64,000 nt of DNA from Campylobacter lari (GCF_900638335.1 NZ_LR134508.1:558001-622000); one strand, 5' to 3'; positions 34,946 to 44,678 are shown, counted from the stretch's first letter. Notes: generated by a model not told the origin, from the letters alone. Program-made: numbers and translations.

Positions 34946-35962
34946 ATGGATGAAAATATTTTAAAAAGTTTAGATTCTAGTGAAAAAGAAAACTTACAAC
35001 AAGGTTTAAAAGCACTAATAGAACAAACCTATGTTATAGAAAATGAATATAAGCAACTTAATGAAAACTACACGGCATTAAGACAAATGGTAAGTGAGAT
35101 TATAGAGGTTTTACCTATGGCTTTGTGGATTTTAGATGCAAATAAAAATATCATTTTACAAAATAACTTAGCTACGCAAAAACCAGAACTTTTAGAGTGT
35201 ATTGATCTTGATAAAACACATTATGAGCTTGAGTTTGATCATAAATTTTATTTAATCAAAATCACTTCTCACACTGATAAACTTATAGTAAATGCAACAG
35301 ATATTAGTGATGAAAAAAGAAATGAAAGATTAGCCAGTATGGGAACAGTTGCTGCACACTTAGCACATGAAATACGCAATCCTATCGGCTCTATTTCTTT
35401 ATTAAGCTCTACTTTGTTTGAGAGAAGTGAGTTAAAAAACAAGCATATAGTTTTAGAAATTCAAAAAGCAATTTCAAGAGTAGAGCGTATTGTAAATTCT
35501 ACCTTGCTTTTTACAAAAGGTGTGCATGTTAATTTAAATGAGTTTAATTTAAAAGAATTACAAGATGAATGCGAGCAGGCTGTTGGAACTTATAATTATC
35601 TAGCTAATATTGATTTTAAATTTGAATTTTTGGATTTAAAAATCAATGCAGATAAATCTTTGCTTGCTTTGGTTTTGCAAAATTTACTTTATAATGCCAT
35701 AGATGCTATTGAAGAAAGTGAAAAAGATGATGGTTGTATAAAGGTTAAGTGCGAGCAAAAAGAAGATAGAGTTTTTATCAAAGTTTATGATAATGGAGTA
35801 AGTATTAAAGATAAGAAAATGGTTTTTGAAGCTTTTAAAACAACTAAGTTAAAAGGTAATGGTCTAGGGCTTTCTTTATCAAAACAAATTATTGATGCAC
35901 ATAATGGAGTTTTAGGTTTTGATGAAAATCCAAAATGTTTTTTTATAGAGCTTAAAATTTAA
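34946..35962 (+). CDS. flgS: Flagellar sensor histidine kinase FlgS
   Basis: A 338-residue soluble NtrB-like kinase; in C. jejuni FlgS senses the flagellar export/rod state and phosphorylates FlgR to activate sigma-54 flagellar genes. Layout: coiled N-terminus with EENLQQGLKALIEQTY-like helices, a PAS-like stretch (about 55-125), the H-box AHLAHEIRNPIGSISLLSS (phospho-His), N-box NLLYNAIDAIEE, and ATP-lid motifs VYDNGVSIKD and LKGNGLGLSLSKQI. There is no membrane segment. It is coupled to the DUF234-like gene and ends in a hairpin terminator. Confidence 0.9.
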   Translation: MDENILKSLDSSEKENLQQGLKALIEQTYVIENEYKQLNENYTALRQMVSEIIEVLPMALWILDANKNIILQNNLATQKPELLECIDLDKTHYELEFDHKFYLIKITSHTDKLIVNATDISDEKRNERLASMGTVAAHLAHEIRNPIGSISLLSSTLFERSELKNKHIVLEIQKAISRVERIVNSTLLFTKGVHVNLNEFNLKELQDECEQAVGTYNYLANIDFKFEFLDLKINADKSLLALVLQNLLYNAIDAIEESEKDDGCIKVKCEQKEDRVFIKVYDNGVSIKDKKMVFEAFKTTKLKGNGLGLSLSKQIIDAHNGVLGFDENPKCFFIELKI

Positions 35963-35985
35963 GCTCTATAAAATAAATTTTTTCT
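35941..35985 (+). terminator. Terminator overlapping the flgS stop codon
   Basis: A 16-base inverted repeat, TTTTATAGAGCTTAAA (35941-35956) and its exact reverse complement (35958-35973), spans the final codons and stop of flgS, followed by a T-rich stretch (TTTTTTCTT, about 35978-35986). It sits 20-30 bases before tRNA-Arg(CCT). Confidence 0.75.
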
Positions 35986-36004
35986 TAAAATAATAAAAAT
36001 ATTT

Positions 36005-36081
36005 GTCCTCATAGCTCAGCTGGATAGAGCGCAGAATTCCTAATTCTGAGGCCGCAAGTTCAAACCTTGCTGGGGACACCA
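36005..36081 (+). tRNA. tRNA-Arg (anticodon CCT)
   Basis: A 77-base cloverleaf with encoded CCA. Acceptor GTCCTCA pairs with TGGGGAC (two G-T pairs), D-arm GCTCAGCTGGATAGAGC, anticodon stem CAGAA/TTCTG with loop TTCCTAA (CCT at 34-36), and T-arm GTTCAAAC. It decodes the rare AGG arginine codon. It lies between flgS and trmL. Confidence 0.93.
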
Positions 36082-36094
36082 TTTAAGGAAAAAG

Positions 36095-36562
36095 ATGTTT
36101 CATATAGTCTTGGTCGAGCCTCGCATACCACAAAATACAGGAAGTATAGGTAGAATGTGTTTTAATGCAGGATTTGCTTTGCATATTATTAATCCACTTT
36201 TTAGTATTGATGAAAAGGCGGTTAGAAGAGCAGGGCTTGATTATTGGAAAAAATTAAATCCTTTATTATGGGATAGTTTAGAAGATTTTTTAAAAGAGTA
36301 TGAAAAATTTCAAGATAGATTTTTCTTTGCGACAACTAAAACTACTCAAGCTTATTTTGACGTAAATTATCAAAAAGGTGATTTTTTGTTTTTTGGTAGT
36401 GAGAGTTTTGGTTTGCCTATGGATTTAATGCAAAAAAAATGGGAAAATGCTATTACTATACCGATGAAAGATTGTGGTAGAAGTTTAAATTTAGCTACAA
36501 GTGTAGGTATAGTGAGTTATGAGGCTTTGAGGCAAAATTTTGCCTCTTTTGAAAAATTTTAA
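36095..36562 (+). CDS. trmL: tRNA (cytidine/uridine-34 2'-O)-methyltransferase TrmL
   Basis: A 155-residue SPOUT-knot enzyme that 2'-O-methylates nucleotide 34 of certain leucine tRNAs. Visible SPOUT motifs: [34 protein letters not shown] and [19 protein letters not shown]. Length is that of E. coli TrmL (157). AAGGAAAAAG precedes the ATG. It lies just after tRNA-Arg and ends 4 bases over the convergent ABC ATPase gene. Confidence 0.93.
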   Translation: MFHIVLVEPRIPQNTGSIGRMCFNAGFALHIINPLFSIDEKAVRRAGLDYWKKLNPLLWDSLEDFLKEYEKFQDRFFFATTKTTQAYFDVNYQKGDFLFFGSESFGLPMDLMQKKWENAITIPMKDCGRSLNLATSVGIVSYEALRQNFASFEKF

Positions 36563-37287
36563 TGATTTAAAACTTGATTTAAAAATTCTTTCAATCTTTC
36601 ATTTTTTGGGTTTTCAAAGGCTATTTTAGGACATTCATCTACTGCTATAATGCCTTTATCCATAAAGAAAATTCGATTGGCTACATTTCTTGCAAATCCT
36701 ATTTCATGTGTAACTACAAGCATGGTTAGACCTTCTTTAGCCACCTCTTTCATGATGTTTAAAACCTCACCTATCATTTCAGGATCAAGAGCCGAAGTTG
36801 GTTCATCAAATAAAATTACATCAGGATTCATCATCAATGATCTTGCTATAGCAATACGCTGTTTTTGTCCACCTGAAAGCTTGTGAGGAAAATAGCTTTC
36901 TTTATCGCTTAAGCCAACTTTTTTGAGTAGTTCTCGCGCTTTTTTTACTGCTTCATCTTTACTCATGATTTTAGTTTGTACTGGTGCTAAGCATAAATTT
37001 TCTAAAACATTTTTATTATTAAAAAGATTAAAATGTTGAAATACCATGCTTACTTTTTGACGAATTTTATTGATATCTGTTTTTTTATCAAGTATATTAA
37101 TGTTATTGATATAAATATTACCACTATCTGGTGTTTCAAGTTTATTTAAACAGCGTAAAAAAGTACTTTTTCCACCCCCACTAGGCCCTATAATAGCAAT
37201 AATATCGCCTTTGTGCACTTCAACACTAATATCTTTTAAGACTTCTAAATCTCCGTATTTTTTAATCAAATTTTCTATTTTAATCAT
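36559..37287 (-). CDS. Polar amino-acid ABC transporter ATP-binding protein
   Basis: A 242-residue ATPase of the GlnQ/HisP type. Walker [10 protein letters not shown] (about 33-41), Q-loop VFQHFNLF, signature [11 protein letters not shown], Walker [16 protein letters not shown], and the switch His in VVTHEIGFA. Start and stop overlap its neighbours: the permease end by 8 bases and the convergent trmL by 4. It is equivalent to Cj0902 (glnQ) from memory. No binding protein is adjacent; the tandem lipoproteins 4 kb away are candidate partners. Confidence 0.9.
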   Translation of the reverse strand: MIKIENLIKKYGDLEVLKDISVEVHKGDIIAIIGPSGGGKSTFLRCLNKLETPDSGNIYINNINILDKKTDINKIRQKVSMVFQHFNLFNNKNVLENLCLAPVQTKIMSKDEAVKKARELLKKVGLSDKESYFPHKLSGGQKQRIAIARSLMMNPDVILFDEPTSALDPEMIGEVLNIMKEVAKEGLTMLVVTHEIGFARNVANRIFFMDKGIIAVDECPKIAFENPKNERLKEFLNQVLNH

Positions 37288-38041
37288 GTTTATTTAATCT
37301 CACTTCTATGAATCTTGCAATAAGTGTTAAAATTTTAACACTTACATAATACACAAGTCCTGTAAAAATAATAGGTTTAGGATTATAATAAATTGCTTGC
37401 AAGCTTTTACTTTGCATGGTAATATCCATAACACTAATATAACCTACTATTGAAGTTTCTTTAAATAAGGAAATAAATTCATTCATTAAAGAAGGTAAAA
37501 TGTTTTTAATTGCTTGTGGGAAGATGATTAGTCTCATAGAAGCAGAATAATTAAGCCCCATTGCTCTTGCTGCTTCCATTTGACCTTTGTCTACACTTTG
37601 AATTCCACTTCTTACGATTTCAGCTACATAAGCAGAACTATTAAGTCCAAGCGCGATAATAGCCACATAAAAATTATCACTCCAAGTAGCAAAAATCACT
37701 ACTGAAAAAATCAAAAGTTGTAAAAGCAAAGGAGTTCCGCGTATAATGTCTATGTATTCATCTATAATAAAATTTAAACTTTGGATTTCTAAAAATCTTA
37801 AAAATGCTAGAAAAAAACCAAGCACAATGCCTATTAAAATTCCACCCACTGTTAAACCAAGTGTTGTGAAATAACTATGAACATAAGCTTTAGCTTCTAT
37901 GGTATAAGCATATTCACCTGTGGCTAAACCATTTTGATCTTTGACTTGTAAAATTTCAATAGGAAATGAAAAATAAGCCCAAAAAACAATAATGGCAAAA
38001 AATACAAAAATTTTCATCGTATTTTGTTTCAATTTGCACAC
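37280..38041 (-). CDS. Polar amino-acid ABC transporter permease
   Basis: A 253-residue permease of the His/Glu/Gln/Arg family. N-terminal membrane segment, a periplasmic stretch ([13 protein letters not shown]), then about four membrane helices. The EAA loop is [25 protein letters not shown]: [19 protein letters not shown], followed by [18 protein letters not shown], and [16 protein letters not shown]: [14 protein letters not shown]. It overlaps the ATPase gene by 8 bases. With only one permease, it should act as a homodimer. Confidence 0.88.
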   Translation of the reverse strand: MCKLKQNTMKIFVFFAIIVFWAYFSFPIEILQVKDQNGLATGEYAYTIEAKAYVHSYFTTLGLTVGGILIGIVLGFFLAFLRFLEIQSLNFIIDEYIDIIRGTPLLLQLLIFSVVIFATWSDNFYVAIIALGLNSSAYVAEIVRSGIQSVDKGQMEAARAMGLNYSASMRLIIFPQAIKNILPSLMNEFISLFKETSIVGYISVMDITMQSKSLQAIYYNPKPIIFTGLVYYVSVKILTLIARFIEVRLNKHD

Positions 38042-38254
38042 CTTGATAAATTTTTTAAAAATCTAAGTGTATAAAAATTAAGTTTTTTTTTTACTTAAAG
38101 GTGTCTTATATGATTTTATTACTAATATTTTGAGTTAAATTTTCACATAGCTATAAAAAATAAAATAAATTTAATATAAAATTATATTTTTTTATGACAA
38201 ATTCATTTTTTTATGATAAATTTATGCTCAGAAATTATAAAAAAGGAGATAAAT

Positions 38255-39697
38255 ATGGATTTTATATCCCAATTTGTTGCCTTTGTGAATAATCAGTATT
38301 ATTCTATTTTAGTAATTTTACTTATTGTCACAGGGTTTTATTATAGTTATTTGACCGGTTTTGTGCAATTTCGAATGCTTCCTTATGTGTTTGATATCTT
38401 AACAGAAAAACAAGAAAAGCATGAAAAACACCATATTACTCCTTTTCAAGCTTTGATGATTTCAACAGCTTCAAGAGTTGGCATAGGAAATATCGCAGGT
38501 ATTGCGGTAGCTGTTGTTTTGGGTGGACCAGGTGCTTTATTTTGGATGTGGGCTATGGCGTTTTTTGGTGGTGCATCAGCTTTTGCAGAAAGTACTTTAG
38601 CACAAGTTTATAAAAGCCGTGATGGTAAAAGTTTTAAAGGTGGTCCTGCTTATTATATTAGTAAAGCCTTAAATTTAAAATGGCTTGGAGCTATATTTGC
38701 GGTGATTTTAATCATTACTTATGCTTATGGATTTAATGGTCTTCAAAGTCAAACTATGACTTCAGCATTTGAGTTTTACTATAAAGGCATGGTTGATGCT
38801 AGCGAAGTGAGTTTTGCTCAAAGTTGGTGGCCTATTGTAATAGGAGCAATTTTAGCTGTTTTTGCTGCTTATATGTTTTTTGGTGATCATACTAAAATAG
38901 GTAAAGTAAGTTCGGTTATCGTTCCTATTATGGCGATGATTTATGTGGGTTTATCTATCATAGCAATGTTTATGAATTTTGATAAAATTCCTGAAGTGTT
39001 TTCTATGATTTTTAAAAGTGCTTTTGATTTTGAAGCTATTTTTGGCGGATTTGCAGGTTCTGCTTTGGTTATAGGTATAAAAAGAGGATTGTTTTCTAAT
39101 GAAGCGGGTATGGGTTCAGCGCCAAATGCAGCAGCTTCAGCTCTTACAACTCACCCTGCAAAACAAGGGGTTATTCAGGCATTTTCTGTATTAATCGATG
39201 TGATTATTTGTACAAGTTCGGGATTTTTAGTGTTATTTTCACTTGCTTATGCAAATAATATCGGCGTAGATGGTAAGCCTATTTTAACAGCACTGCCTTT
39301 GGTGCAAGAATCCATGAAAGAATATTATGGAAATTTAGGTGTGCATTTTACTACTGTTAGTATAGTTTTATTTGCTATTACTTCTTTGATAGGAAATTAT
39401 TATTATGCTCAAGCAAATATTAAATACCTTACTCAAAATCCTATTATTATTAATCTTTTTAAAGCAAGCGCCGTGCTTATGATTTTTATTGGTGCAAATA
39501 TGGATTTAAAATTTGCATGGGATTTGGCTGATACTACTATGGCTTTTATGGCTACGATTAATATCATTTCTATTTTATTACTTGGTGGTATAGTGAAAAA
39601 GGTATTAAAAGACTTTAGCGAACAAAAAAGACAAGGTAGAGATCCGGTATTTAGTGCTTCAAAGCTTGGTATTAAAAACGCAGAGTGTTGGGACTAA
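38255..39697 (+). CDS. Alanine/glycine:cation symporter (AGCS family)
   Basis: A 480-residue Na+-coupled small amino-acid transporter with about 11 membrane helices. Visible AGCS signatures: FQALMISTASRVGIGNIAG, VVLGGPGALFWMWAMAFFGG, FAESTLAQVYK, GGPAYYIS and KRGLFSNEAGMGSAPNAAA. The frame is open 14 codons upstream, but AAAGGAG (38242-38248) points to ATG 38255 (MDFISQFV). The last base of its TAA is the A of the following small ORF. Substrate is probably Ala/Gly, from family only. Confidence 0.92.
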   Translation: MDFISQFVAFVNNQYYSILVILLIVTGFYYSYLTGFVQFRMLPYVFDILTEKQEKHEKHHITPFQALMISTASRVGIGNIAGIAVAVVLGGPGALFWMWAMAFFGGASAFAESTLAQVYKSRDGKSFKGGPAYYISKALNLKWLGAIFAVILIITYAYGFNGLQSQTMTSAFEFYYKGMVDASEVSFAQSWWPIVIGAILAVFAAYMFFGDHTKIGKVSSVIVPIMAMIYVGLSIIAMFMNFDKIPEVFSMIFKSAFDFEAIFGGFAGSALVIGIKRGLFSNEAGMGSAPNAAASALTTHPAKQGVIQAFSVLIDVIICTSSGFLVLFSLAYANNIGVDGKPILTALPLVQESMKEYYGNLGVHFTTVSIVLFAITSLIGNYYYAQANIKYLTQNPIIINLFKASAVLMIFIGANMDLKFAWDLADTTMAFMATINIISILLLGGIVKKVLKDFSEQKRQGRDPVFSASKLGIKNAECWD

Positions 39698-39837
39698 TGA
39701 TAGATTATATTATTATTGCTTTGTTTATAGCTTTTATGGTTTTTCTTGTGTTTGGCTTTAACCGCCAAATGCAAGAAAAAGCCAAACAAAGAGAAGAAAA
39801 ACTAAAAACAAAGAAAGATTTTAAAAAAAATAGGTAA
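39697..39837 (+). CDS. 46-residue single-pass membrane protein coupled to the symporter
   Basis: A small protein with start overlapping the symporter stop (TAATG). It has an N-terminal hydrophobic helix (MIDYIIIALFIAFMVFLVFG, residues 1-20) and a strongly basic, Gln/Lys-rich tail ending KKDFKKNR, so the tail should face the cytoplasm. No separate ribosome site is needed because of coupling. It is below usual annotation size limits. It might assist or regulate the symporter, by analogy with other small transporter partners; this is inference. Confidence 0.65.
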   Translation: MIDYIIIALFIAFMVFLVFGFNRQMQEKAKQREEKLKTKKDFKKNR

Positions 39838-39871
39838 AATACACTAAAAAATTTTTCAAAAAGAGTGTAAA

Positions 39872-41866
39872 ATGAAATTGTTAATAGAAATAGGCACAGA
39901 AGAACTTCCTGCTATTCCTTTATTAAAAGAACTTCCAAATATTAGTAAAAAATGGGAAAAGATTTTACAAGAGTATCATTTAGAATCTGAATTTAAATTT
40001 TTCTATACCCCTAGAAGATTAGTTTTTATCCATGAAAATTTTAAAGAAAAACAAGATGATTCTTTTGTGGAATTTATAGGCGCACCTAAGGCGATAGCTT
40101 ATAAAGATGGAAAGCTTACTCAAGCAGGACTTAGCTTTTTAGAAAAAAGTGGTTTAAAAGAAGAAGAGCTTGAATTTAAAGAAATCAAAGGCAAAGAAGT
40201 CTTGTATTGTCAAAAACAAGTGCAAGGCTTACAAAGTAAAGTAGTTTTAGCTCAAATGATTGAAGCTTTCTTGAAAAGCTTGAGTTTTGGTAAAACTATG
40301 AGATGGGGCGATGGTAGATTTGAATTTATCAGAGCTATTCGCTCGCTTTGTTGTGTATTAAATGATGAGTTGATTGAGTTTGAAAACTATGGTGTTAAAA
40401 GTGCAAAAAGTACTTTTGTGCATAGAAGTGTTAGTTATGATTTGATACCTTTTGAAAGCATTGATGAGTATTTTAAAACTCTTGAGCAAAATTATATTAT
40501 TTTAGATCAAGAACAAAGAAAAAAACTTATCATTGAACAGTTAAAGACACTTGAAAAAGAAAATGATATTACTATTGCAGAAGATGATGAACTTTTGGCT
40601 GAAGTTGTAGCTATTACAGAGTATCCAAAGGCATTATTAGGGCATTTTGAAAAAGAGTATTTAGAAATCCCAAGTGAGGTAATCATCACTTCCATGAGAG
40701 AAAACCAACGCTATTTTGCAGTATTTAAAAACAATACTTTAAGCAATCATTTTATTGTAGTTTCTAATGCAGTTTGTGAGAATTATTCTAAAATCATTAA
40801 TGGAAATGAAAGGGTTTTAAGAGCAAGATTAAGTGATGCGATGTTTTTTTGGAAAAATGACTTAGCGCAGGGCTTAAATAATGATAAAATAAACCAAATG
40901 GTCTATCTTGAAGGACTTGGAACCTTAAAAGATAAAATTATTAGAGAACAAAAAATCGCTACTAAGTTTTGTGAGGTTTTTGCTAATACTCAAAAAGATG
41001 AAATTTTAAAAGCCATAGAATACTCAAAAGCTGATCTAAGTACTCAAATGGTGTATGAATTTACTGATCTTCAAGGTATTATGGGATCTTATTATGCTAA
41101 GGCTATGGGTATGAGCGATGAGCTTGCTTTAGCAATTAAAGAACAATACCTTCCAAATGGTGATAATTCAGCTATGCCAAGTAATGAATTTAGCTCTATT
41201 GTAGCTTTAGCTTATAAATTTGATACGCTTATGGGACTTTTTTCAATGGGGAAAATCCCAAGTGGTACAAAAGATCCTTATGCTTTAAGAAGAGCAGCAA
41301 ATGGTGTTTTAAAAATTATCCTAGCTTTAAATAAAAATTTTGATCTTAAGATATTTTTAGAAGCAATAGCTAGTGAATATAAAAGCTTTGATTTGAAAAT
41401 TTTATTAGATTTTATCTTAGAGCGTTTATATACTTTTTATGAAGTAAATGCTTCTTTTGTTAAAGCTGTGCTTAGCTCTAAAACTTATGATATTATTTAT
41501 ATTGATTCTTGTATGAAAGCTTTGATTCAAAGCGCAAATAAGGCAGATTTTAGTCAAAATTTTGCTACTTTTAAGCGTTTAGCAAATATTGCAGTATTGA
41601 GTGAAGCTCAAGTTAATGAAAATTTGTTTAACACTCAAGAGGAAAAAGATTTATATCAAGTTTTTATGCAGTGTAAAACAAAAGAAAACAATACCCAAGA
41701 GCTTTTAGAAAGCCTTTTTGCGCTAAAACCACAAATTGATGCTTTTTTTGATAAAGTAATGATTAATGATAAAGATGAAAATATTAAAAACAATCGCCAA
41801 GCTTTAGTATGTGCAATTTATCGTGAGTTTTTAAAAATAGCTGATATTAAAGAGCTTAGTGTATGA
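39872..41866 (+). CDS. glyS: Glycyl-tRNA synthetase beta subunit
   Basis: Beta chain (664 residues) of the alpha2beta2 glycyl-tRNA synthetase; it binds tRNA-Gly. Visible: LLIEIGTEELPA at the N-terminus, TPRRLVF, FGKTMRWGDGRFEFIRAIR, NERVLRARLSDAMFFWKNDL, GLGTLKDKIIR and PSGTKDPYALRRAANGV, all family hallmarks. The alpha subunit (glyQ) is not in this window. AAAGAGTG precedes the ATG. It overlaps the M23 gene by 4 bases. Confidence 0.96.
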   Translation: MKLLIEIGTEELPAIPLLKELPNISKKWEKILQEYHLESEFKFFYTPRRLVFIHENFKEKQDDSFVEFIGAPKAIAYKDGKLTQAGLSFLEKSGLKEEELEFKEIKGKEVLYCQKQVQGLQSKVVLAQMIEAFLKSLSFGKTMRWGDGRFEFIRAIRSLCCVLNDELIEFENYGVKSAKSTFVHRSVSYDLIPFESIDEYFKTLEQNYIILDQEQRKKLIIEQLKTLEKENDITIAEDDELLAEVVAITEYPKALLGHFEKEYLEIPSEVIITSMRENQRYFAVFKNNTLSNHFIVVSNAVCENYSKIINGNERVLRARLSDAMFFWKNDLAQGLNNDKINQMVYLEGLGTLKDKIIREQKIATKFCEVFANTQKDEILKAIEYSKADLSTQMVYEFTDLQGIMGSYYAKAMGMSDELALAIKEQYLPNGDNSAMPSNEFSSIVALAYKFDTLMGLFSMGKIPSGTKDPYALRRAANGVLKIILALNKNFDLKIFLEAIASEYKSFDLKILLDFILERLYTFYEVNASFVKAVLSSKTYDIIYIDSCMKALIQSANKADFSQNFATFKRLANIAVLSEAQVNENLFNTQEEKDLYQVFMQCKTKENNTQELLESLFALKPQIDAFFDKVMINDKDENIKNNRQALVCAIYREFLKIADIKELSV

Positions 41867-42666
41867 GAAAAATTCTTTTTTTGCTTTGTTTTTTAGTGTT
41901 TGCATTAGAAGCTAGAGAGATTGAGCTTGTAAAAGGGCAAGTAGTTTTTTTAGAATTTGAGCGTAATTTTTTACAAATTAGCTCAAATTCTAAAAAACTT
42001 CCTTTTTTTGAGTATAAAAATAAAATCGTTGTTAGTATAGCTATGCCTTATAAAAATCCTAAAGATAGAAAATTAATAGTTGAATTTAAAGATAATTCCA
42101 AAGAAGAAATTAACATAAAATTTAGCGAAGGAAACTATAAAAAAGAATTTTTAAAAGTTAGTGCTTCTAAGGTTAATCCACCTAAAGAAACACTTGATCG
42201 CATTAGCAAAGAATATCAAGAAGCTATTAAGGTTTATAATACTTATACTAATACAGCTTTATTTGAAGGCAATTTTGCATATCCTTTAGAAAGTAAAATT
42301 ACAAGTGATTTTGGAAAAGCAAGATTGTTTAATGATACCCTTAAAAGCTATCATAGCGGAACTGATTTTAGAGCAGCAAGTGGGACAAAAATTTATGCGA
42401 GTAATGATGGTATTGTAAGGATTGCTTCAAATCGCTACTATGCAGGAAATTCAGTAGTGATTGATCATGGATATGGGATTTATTCTCAGTATTATCATCT
42501 GTCAAAACTTAATGTAAAAGTAGGACAAAAGGTAAAAAAAGGTGAACTTATAGGTTTGAGTGGAGCTAGTGGTAGGGTTACAGGACCACATTTGCATTTT
42601 GGAATTTTAGTCAATGGTGTGCAAGTTGATCCGCTTGATTTTATAGCTAAATTTAATGCTTTATAA
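41863..42666 (+). CDS. Periplasmic M23 (LytM) peptidoglycan endopeptidase
   Basis: A 267-residue protein with a signal peptide (about 1-17) and a C-terminal LytM domain (about 140-262). Zinc motif: SYHSGTDFRAASGTKIYASN (first His and Asp), and HLHFGILVNGVQVDPLDFI (HxH). All zinc ligands are present, so it should be an active endopeptidase of the Csd/Pgp3-like group used to shape helical cells. Overlaps: glyS by 4 bases, and one base with the next gene. A different M23-like protein (EnvC type, lacking the first His) lies at 51275. Confidence 0.88.
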   Translation: MRKILFLLCFLVFALEAREIELVKGQVVFLEFERNFLQISSNSKKLPFFEYKNKIVVSIAMPYKNPKDRKLIVEFKDNSKEEINIKFSEGNYKKEFLKVSASKVNPPKETLDRISKEYQEAIKVYNTYTNTALFEGNFAYPLESKITSDFGKARLFNDTLKSYHSGTDFRAASGTKIYASNDGIVRIASNRYYAGNSVVIDHGYGIYSQYYHLSKLNVKVGQKVKKGELIGLSGASGRVTGPHLHFGILVNGVQVDPLDFIAKFNAL

Positions 42667-43619
42667 TGATAGCTTTTAGTGAGTTTTTTCAAAACTGGAT
42701 TGATAAATATTACTCTCAAGCTGTGAGTGTTGGCAAAAATGGAGATTTTTATACTGCAGTTAGCGTGGGAAATTTGTTTGGAGTGCTCTTAGCCAATCAT
42801 TTTTTAAAACTTATAGATGATAAAAAGCTAACTTTACCGGTTGAAGTTGTAGAAATAGGGGCAAATGAAGGGCATTTGATGCTTGATCTTATACAAGCTT
42901 TATACACTCTTAGAGCTGATGTTTTAGAGCAGATTGAATGTTTTATCATAGAGCCACGTGAAAAGTTAAGAAGTGTTCAAAAAAAAATTTTTGATGAGTA
43001 TGATTTGGATGTAAAAATTTATAATTCTTTAGAAGAATGTCATTTTAAAAATGCCTTTTTTTATGCTAATGAATTATTTGATTGTTTTGCATGTGAGCTT
43101 ATAAAAGATAGAACAATGGCATATGTTGATGATGACTTAAATATCGTTTTTAAGCCTATGAATGAAGATCTTTTAAAAGAATGTAAAAAATATGCTATCA
43201 CTAATAGTGAGCTTTGTATCTCTTATAAACCTTTTTTATCCAAACTAAAACAAACTTGCGAAAAACTAACTTTTGCATGTTTTGATTATGCAAAAAAAGA
43301 AGAAAAAATTAGTATTAGAATGTATAAAAATCACCAAGTGTATAATCTTTTTGAAGAGAATTTAAAAGATTTTTTTGCTAAAAGTGATATTACATATAAT
43401 GTAAATTTTGATCATTTTTTACAAGTTTTAAAAGAAGAGGGCTTTGAAGTGTTAGAATATAAAAATCAAAATCAAGCCTTAATTGACTTTGGCTTAGAAG
43501 AAATTATCGAGCACGCTAAAAATACTAACTCTCAAATTTATAAAAACTTTATCAGCCAAAGTAAAAATTTGATGTTTAACTTTGGCGATAAGTTTAAGTT
43601 TTTAGAATTTAAGCTTTAA
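42666..43619 (+). CDS. MidA-type SAM-dependent methyltransferase
   Basis: A 317-residue member of the DUF185/MidA family. The SAM loop is VEVVEIGANEGHLMLDLIQA (about 62-81); ANELFDCFACELI follows as the conserved NELFDA-like motif of the family. Human NDUFAF7 methylates a complex I subunit, but the bacterial target is not established; Campylobacter complex I is a possibility. Shares one base with the M23 gene stop and overlaps the convergent ribBA gene by 11 bases. Confidence 0.8.
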   Translation: MIAFSEFFQNWIDKYYSQAVSVGKNGDFYTAVSVGNLFGVLLANHFLKLIDDKKLTLPVEVVEIGANEGHLMLDLIQALYTLRADVLEQIECFIIEPREKLRSVQKKIFDEYDLDVKIYNSLEECHFKNAFFYANELFDCFACELIKDRTMAYVDDDLNIVFKPMNEDLLKECKKYAITNSELCISYKPFLSKLKQTCEKLTFACFDYAKKEEKISIRMYKNHQVYNLFEENLKDFFAKSDITYNVNFDHFLQVLKEEGFEVLEYKNQNQALIDFGLEEIIEHAKNTNSQIYKNFISQSKNLMFNFGDKFKFLEFKL

Positions 43620-44631
43620 AATCACTGCTTGTGATATCAAGCCCAAAACCTTTTAAGCCTATAAATTCTTTATCGGTATTTTGACTTAGAAGTTTGATTT
43701 TTGAAATTTTTAAATACCTTAAAATTTGAGCTCCTATGCCGTAATTTTTAAATTGTATGTTTTCTTGTTTTTCATTTTTCATAAAAATGATTACACCACC
43801 TTTTTGGCTTAAAAACTCAATTTGCTTTAATAATTCATTGAATTTATTAGAAGTTAGAAGCTCAAAGTCGCTTCCACTAAGATAAAATTTAACATTCTCA
43901 CATTCTTTCAAAGCACCAAAACTAAAAGCTATATGTTCATTTCCATTGTGATCTTTAAAAGTCATTTTTTTAGCTTTAAAACCTGCTAAAATACTGTCTT
44001 CTTCTTTGATTAAAGAAATCAAACTTTCATTTTTTAAACGATACTCTATTAAATCTGAAATAGTAATCATATTAATAGCGTGTTTTTTGCAAAACTCAAG
44101 CAAATCGCTTCTTCTAGCCATATCTCCATTATCTTTAACAATTTCACATATTACGCACGCTTCTTTTAATCCTGCCAAGCGACATAAATCCACTGTTCCC
44201 TCGGTATGACCTGTTCTTTCTAAAACCCCGCCTTTTTTTGCTATCAAAGGATTAATATGGCCAGGACGCACAAAATCACTTGCCTTTGCATTATCATCAG
44301 CAAAAATTTGTATAGTCATATCCCTTTCATAAGCACTTACCCCTGTTGTTGCATTTTTTGCATCAACAGTGATGGTGAAAGCTGTTTCGTGATTTGATGT
44401 ATTTTTAGGTACCATTAAAGGTAGTTCAAATTTTTTAGCCAAATTCTCACTCAATGCTACACACACCACACCTCTTGCATGAGTAATGGCAAAATTTACT
44501 TTTTCTCGTGAGCTAAATTGTGCAGGGAAAATCAAGTCTCCTTCGTTTTCTCTATCTTCTGCATCTACCATTACTAACATCTTGCCATCTTGAAGTTCTT
44601 TTATAGCTTGTTCTACACTAATATATCCCAC
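43609..44631 (-). CDS. ribB: 3,4-dihydroxy-2-butanone-4-phosphate synthase with degenerate GTP cyclohydrolase II domain
   Basis: Riboflavin-pathway enzyme of 340 residues. Domain 1 (1-205) is complete: DAEDRENEGDLIFPAQ (catalytic acidic loop), RPGHINPLIAKKGGVLERTG, HTEGTVDLCRLAGL. Domain 2 (about 210-340) keeps the end of a GTP cyclohydrolase II fold (NYGIGAQILRYLKISKIKLL, GLKGFGLDI) but the zinc-binding cysteine cluster and the RGIGL loop are gone. So it should make only the DHBP step; a separate active ribA is expected elsewhere. H. pylori and C. jejuni have similar proteins. Often named ribBA. Confidence 0.88.
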   Translation of the reverse strand: MGYISVEQAIKELQDGKMLVMVDAEDRENEGDLIFPAQFSSREKVNFAITHARGVVCVALSENLAKKFELPLMVPKNTSNHETAFTITVDAKNATTGVSAYERDMTIQIFADDNAKASDFVRPGHINPLIAKKGGVLERTGHTEGTVDLCRLAGLKEACVICEIVKDNGDMARRSDLLEFCKKHAINMITISDLIEYRLKNESLISLIKEEDSILAGFKAKKMTFKDHNGNEHIAFSFGALKECENVKFYLSGSDFELLTSNKFNELLKQIEFLSQKGGVIIFMKNEKQENIQFKNYGIGAQILRYLKISKIKLLSQNTDKEFIGLKGFGLDITSSDFKA

Positions 44632-44678
44632 TATTAATCTCCTTTTTTCTATTTTTTAGAAATTATATAATATTTTTC

